A stretch of DNA of 64,000 bases from Zhihengliuella sp. ISTPL4 (GTDB lineage Bacteria > Actinomycetota > Actinomycetes > Actinomycetales > Microbacteriaceae). Positions 62,056 to 64,000 of this stretch are shown here, piece after piece. The notes under the pieces are model-generated. The model saw only the letters and a list, made by a program, of their open reading frames with translations, was not told the DNA's origin and ran no database searches. Within the stretch, counting starts at the first letter, position 1; each line of letters opens with the position of its first letter. The stretch lies in NCBI RefSeq assembly GCF_002848265.1, contig NZ_CP025422.1, positions 1,704,727 to 1,768,726 of the forward strand, in the 5' to 3' direction. Position numbers and translations under genes: made by a program.

Positions 62056-63359
62056 CCGCCCTCGATCTCCTCATCGCTCTGGACGCACGTACCGTGCGTC
62101 CCTCCGCCCCGGCCACCCGCACCGGCTCGCCCGGTGCGGCCGCGTTCGCCGCGGCCGTCCGAGATGCGGCTCGAGAGACAGCGCCCAGCGGTTCCGGTGC
62201 GGCCGAAGGCACCGCTGCCGAGTCCGCGGCCGACGAGGATCCCGCGGTCACCGTCCCGACCGAGGGCGCCGCCGCCCTGCTGCCGATCCCCGTGTCGTCG
62301 ACGCCCTCTGGGGTGAATGCACCGCCGGCGATCCTCCCCGCCGAACCGGACGCGGAGGGGCTGCCGACCTCGCCGCCCGCGACGACCGAGACCACTCCGC
62401 CGGTCGTGCGACAGCCCCTTTCGTCTGTGCCAGGTCACGACACGCTCCCCCCGACCGTTCAGGGCCCGACGGAGACCACGACGACTCCGGCTTCCCGGGT
62501 TGCCGAAACCTCGAAGCCCGCGGCGTCGCCATCCGACGCCGAGAAGGCCCTGTCGGCACCGGCCTTCCCGATGTCGGCGCCGTCGTCCGCACCGTCTCCG
62601 GATCCGACGACCCCCGGCGCCGGTGTCGGGAGCGGGAGCGCCACCGGCACGGACGGCTCGCTGCCCGCAGGTTCTGCGGCGGCACCGGCGCGCCCGTCGA
62701 TCGTGCCCTCGCCCTCCGCCGCGGAGGCGACGACCGCCGACGCGGTCCGGGTACCGAGGACACCCTCGATCCCCGCGTCGGTCGCGACGCCGGCCGCGGC
62801 ACCGCCGAGCGTCGACCCCGTGGCGGCGGGGGCCGCTGCCGCCCCGAGCCCGGTCGCGGCCACCGCACCCGCCCCCGCGGTCCCGCCGGCCGCGGCGCCC
62901 GCGCCCGTCCGCCCGGCGCTCCTCCCGCAGGTCACCGCTCCCGTGTTGTCCCTCGCCCAGGCCGCAGACGGCGACCACCGGATCACCCTCACCGTCTCGC
63001 CGGAGAACCTGGGCCCTGTGACGGTGCGGGCGCACATCGCCGGATCCGCGATCCGCATCGAACTGCAGGCGCCGGGAGAGCTCGGGCGCGACGCGCTCCG
63101 CGCCATCCTCGTCGACCTCCGCCGCGATCTCGCGATCGCCGCCCCGCAGGCCACCCTCAGTCTCGCGACGTCCGACGGCTCGTCCTCGTCGCCTCAGCAC
63201 GGGACGGCGCAGGGCGGTCAGACCGGCAGCAGCGGCCCCGATGGTCAGCGGCAACAGGCCGCCCCGCGTGTGCCCTTCACCCCGCCGACGCCCGCTGAGC
63301 CCCCGTCTCCGCCCGCACCGCCCGTCGCCCCGCCCGGCGGCATCGACGTCTACGCCTGA
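62052..63359 (+). CDS. fliK: Flagellar hook-length control protein FliK
   Basis: A 435-residue molecular ruler. About 290 N-terminal residues are low-complexity, rich in Ala, Pro, Thr and Ser, typical of FliK ruler regions. The conserved Flg_hook C-terminal domain (about 300-380) contains ITLTVSPENLGPVTVRAHIAGSAIRIELQAPGELGRDALR. The last 50 residues are Gln/Pro-rich. Start ATG 62052 overlaps fliJ (ATGA). Confidence 0.9.
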   Translation: MTALDLLIALDARTVRPSAPATRTGSPGAAAFAAAVRDAARETAPSGSGAAEGTAAESAADEDPAVTVPTEGAAALLPIPVSSTPSGVNAPPAILPAEPDAEGLPTSPPATTETTPPVVRQPLSSVPGHDTLPPTVQGPTETTTTPASRVAETSKPAASPSDAEKALSAPAFPMSAPSSAPSPDPTTPGAGVGSGSATGTDGSLPAGSAAAPARPSIVPSPSAAEATTADAVRVPRTPSIPASVATPAAAPPSVDPVAAGAAAAPSPVAATAPAPAVPPAAAPAPVRPALLPQVTAPVLSLAQAADGDHRITLTVSPENLGPVTVRAHIAGSAIRIELQAPGELGRDALRAILVDLRRDLAIAAPQATLSLATSDGSSSSPQHGTAQGGQTGSSGPDGQRQQAAPRVPFTPPTPAEPPSPPAPPVAPPGGIDVYA

Positions 63360-63373
63360 CCAGAGAGGACTCC

Positions 63374-63832
63374 ATGACCACGGTCGACTCCATCACCGGC
63401 ACCCTGCCCCCGGGAGCCACGCCGACGTCCGGCGTGCAGACCGGCAGCACGACACCGGCGGCCGAGCGCAAGAAGACGCTCGACTCCGAGGTGTTCCTCA
63501 AGCTCCTCGTGACGCAGCTCACCAACCAGGATCCGAGCTCGCCGATGAACACGAACGAGATGATCTCGCAGACCACGCAGCTCGCCTCCATGGAACAGCT
63601 GACGGCGCTCGCCTCGACGAGCACCGAGAGCTTCGCCCTGAGCATGCGGCAGACCGCCGCCGCCCTGCTCGGGCAGGAAGCGCAGTACGTCGACGCCGAC
63701 GGCGTCACGCAGAAGGGCATCGTCACCGCCGTCTCCTATGCGGGGGCCATCCCCACCGTGACCATCGGCGAGAAGTCGATCTCCCTCGACGCCGTCTCCG
63801 GCGTCTCCCTCGTCCCCGGCACCGCTGCCTGA
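63374..63832 (+). CDS. flgD: Flagellar hook-capping protein FlgD
   Basis: A 152-residue hook assembly scaffold. The signature [18 protein letters not shown] and [11 protein letters not shown] is followed by a short beta-rich C-terminal part ([20 protein letters not shown]). It is short relative to enteric FlgD (about 230) but normal for Gram-positives lacking the extended Ig-like region. Start ATG 63374 behind AGAGAGGA. Confidence 0.93.
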   Translation: MTTVDSITGTLPPGATPTSGVQTGSTTPAAERKKTLDSEVFLKLLVTQLTNQDPSSPMNTNEMISQTTQLASMEQLTALASTSTESFALSMRQTAAALLGQEAQYVDADGVTQKGIVTAVSYAGAIPTVTIGEKSISLDAVSGVSLVPGTAA

Positions 63833-63857
63833 CCCCGCTCCCCAGAAAGGCACCACC

Positions 63858-64000
63858 ATGCTCCGCTCGCTCTTCTCCGGTATCTCCGGACTCCGCTCGC
63901 ACCAGACCATGCTCGACGTCACGGGCAACAACATCGCCAACGTCAACACGACGGGCTTCAAGGCGTCGTCCGTGCAGTTCCAGGACTCCCTCTCACAGCT
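63858..64000 (+). CDS. flgE: Flagellar hook protein FlgE, N-terminal part (runs off the window)
   Basis: The visible 47 residues are [18 protein letters not shown], then [23 protein letters not shown], the rod/hook protein family N-terminus. Downstream of flgD, hence FlgE, the hook subunit. The start ATG 63858 follows AGAAAGG. The rest lies beyond base 64000. Confidence 0.93.
   Translation, partial: MLRSLFSGISGLRSHQTMLDVTGNNIANVNTTGFKASSVQFQDSLSQ

Overview
This is a GC-rich chromosomal segment with tightly packed genes. It comes from a high-GC Gram-positive bacterium, most probably a Microbacteriaceae member such as Microbacterium. The supporting evidence is the actinobacterial gene content (GuaB3, DUF3817, DUF2277, an ECF42-type sigma factor with its YCII partner, HrcA/CIRCE-controlled groES), LAxTG-type cell-wall sorting signals, and a peritrichous-type flagellar cluster with FliW but no FlhDC. 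The genus is an inference. No tRNA, rRNA, CRISPR array, insertion sequence or prophage was seen. Every gap between genes is shorter than 300 bases; the longest are 35203-35452, 21884-22124 and 51886-52103.

Layout: 1-1249, N-terminal part of a PcrA/UvrD helicase (minus). 1336-4449, a wall-anchored lamin-tail-domain protein. 4584-6559, a two-gene ABC-2 exporter. 6649-9492, small membrane proteins (YccF, BI-1-like, GlsB-like) and a glycerophosphodiester phosphodiesterase. 9591-11328, ECF42-type sigma factor and YCII protein with a candidate self-recognised promoter. 11510-13591, a wall-anchored GHL10 glycosidase-like protein. 13650-17139, GT4 glycosyltransferase, guaA and a DUF3817 membrane protein. 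17243-21883, a giant secreted nuclease/5'-nucleotidase. 22125-25790, SURF1-like, GuaB3 and an ABC-F protein.

25884-32668 is the most intriguing part. It is a minus-strand operon of seven translationally coupled genes, read in the order REC-PIG-L deacetylase fusion, ATP-grasp enzyme, PHP phosphoesterase, BcsA-like processive glycosyltransferase, a 47-residue membrane peptide, a lone receiver domain, and a membrane PAS histidine kinase. An orphan AbrB-like protein follows. The set looks like a surface-glycan (or glycoconjugate) synthesis and N-deacetylation pathway whose deacetylase carries its own phospho-receiver. A possible structured leader precedes it.

32807-35202, DUF2277, a small membrane protein and guaB. 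35453-40860, a branched-chain amino-acid ABC importer (livHMGF plus livK) in which LivH carries an extra extracytoplasmic beta-sandwich-like domain. 41005-43717, rarD, groES with two CIRCE operators, and a THUMP-like methyltransferase. 43724-48661, the tsaB-rimI-tsaD tRNA-modification genes followed by membrane proteins, two of which are tandem paralogues of unknown family.

48717-64000 is the flagellar region. One arm (minus) is flgN-flgK-flgL-fliW. The other (plus) is fliA-fliC-fliD-fliS-unknown-flgB-flgC-fliE-fliF-fliG-fliH-fliI-fliJ-fliK-flgD-flgE(partial). Three sites matching the sigma-28 consensus (TAAC, 11-base spacer, GCCGA[T/C]AG) precede flgN, fliC and flgB, suggesting that FliA drives both filament and basal-body genes here.

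Starts were chosen from Shine-Dalgarno sequences, overlaps with the upstream stop and family start motifs. All functional calls come from reading the translated sequence, without database searches.
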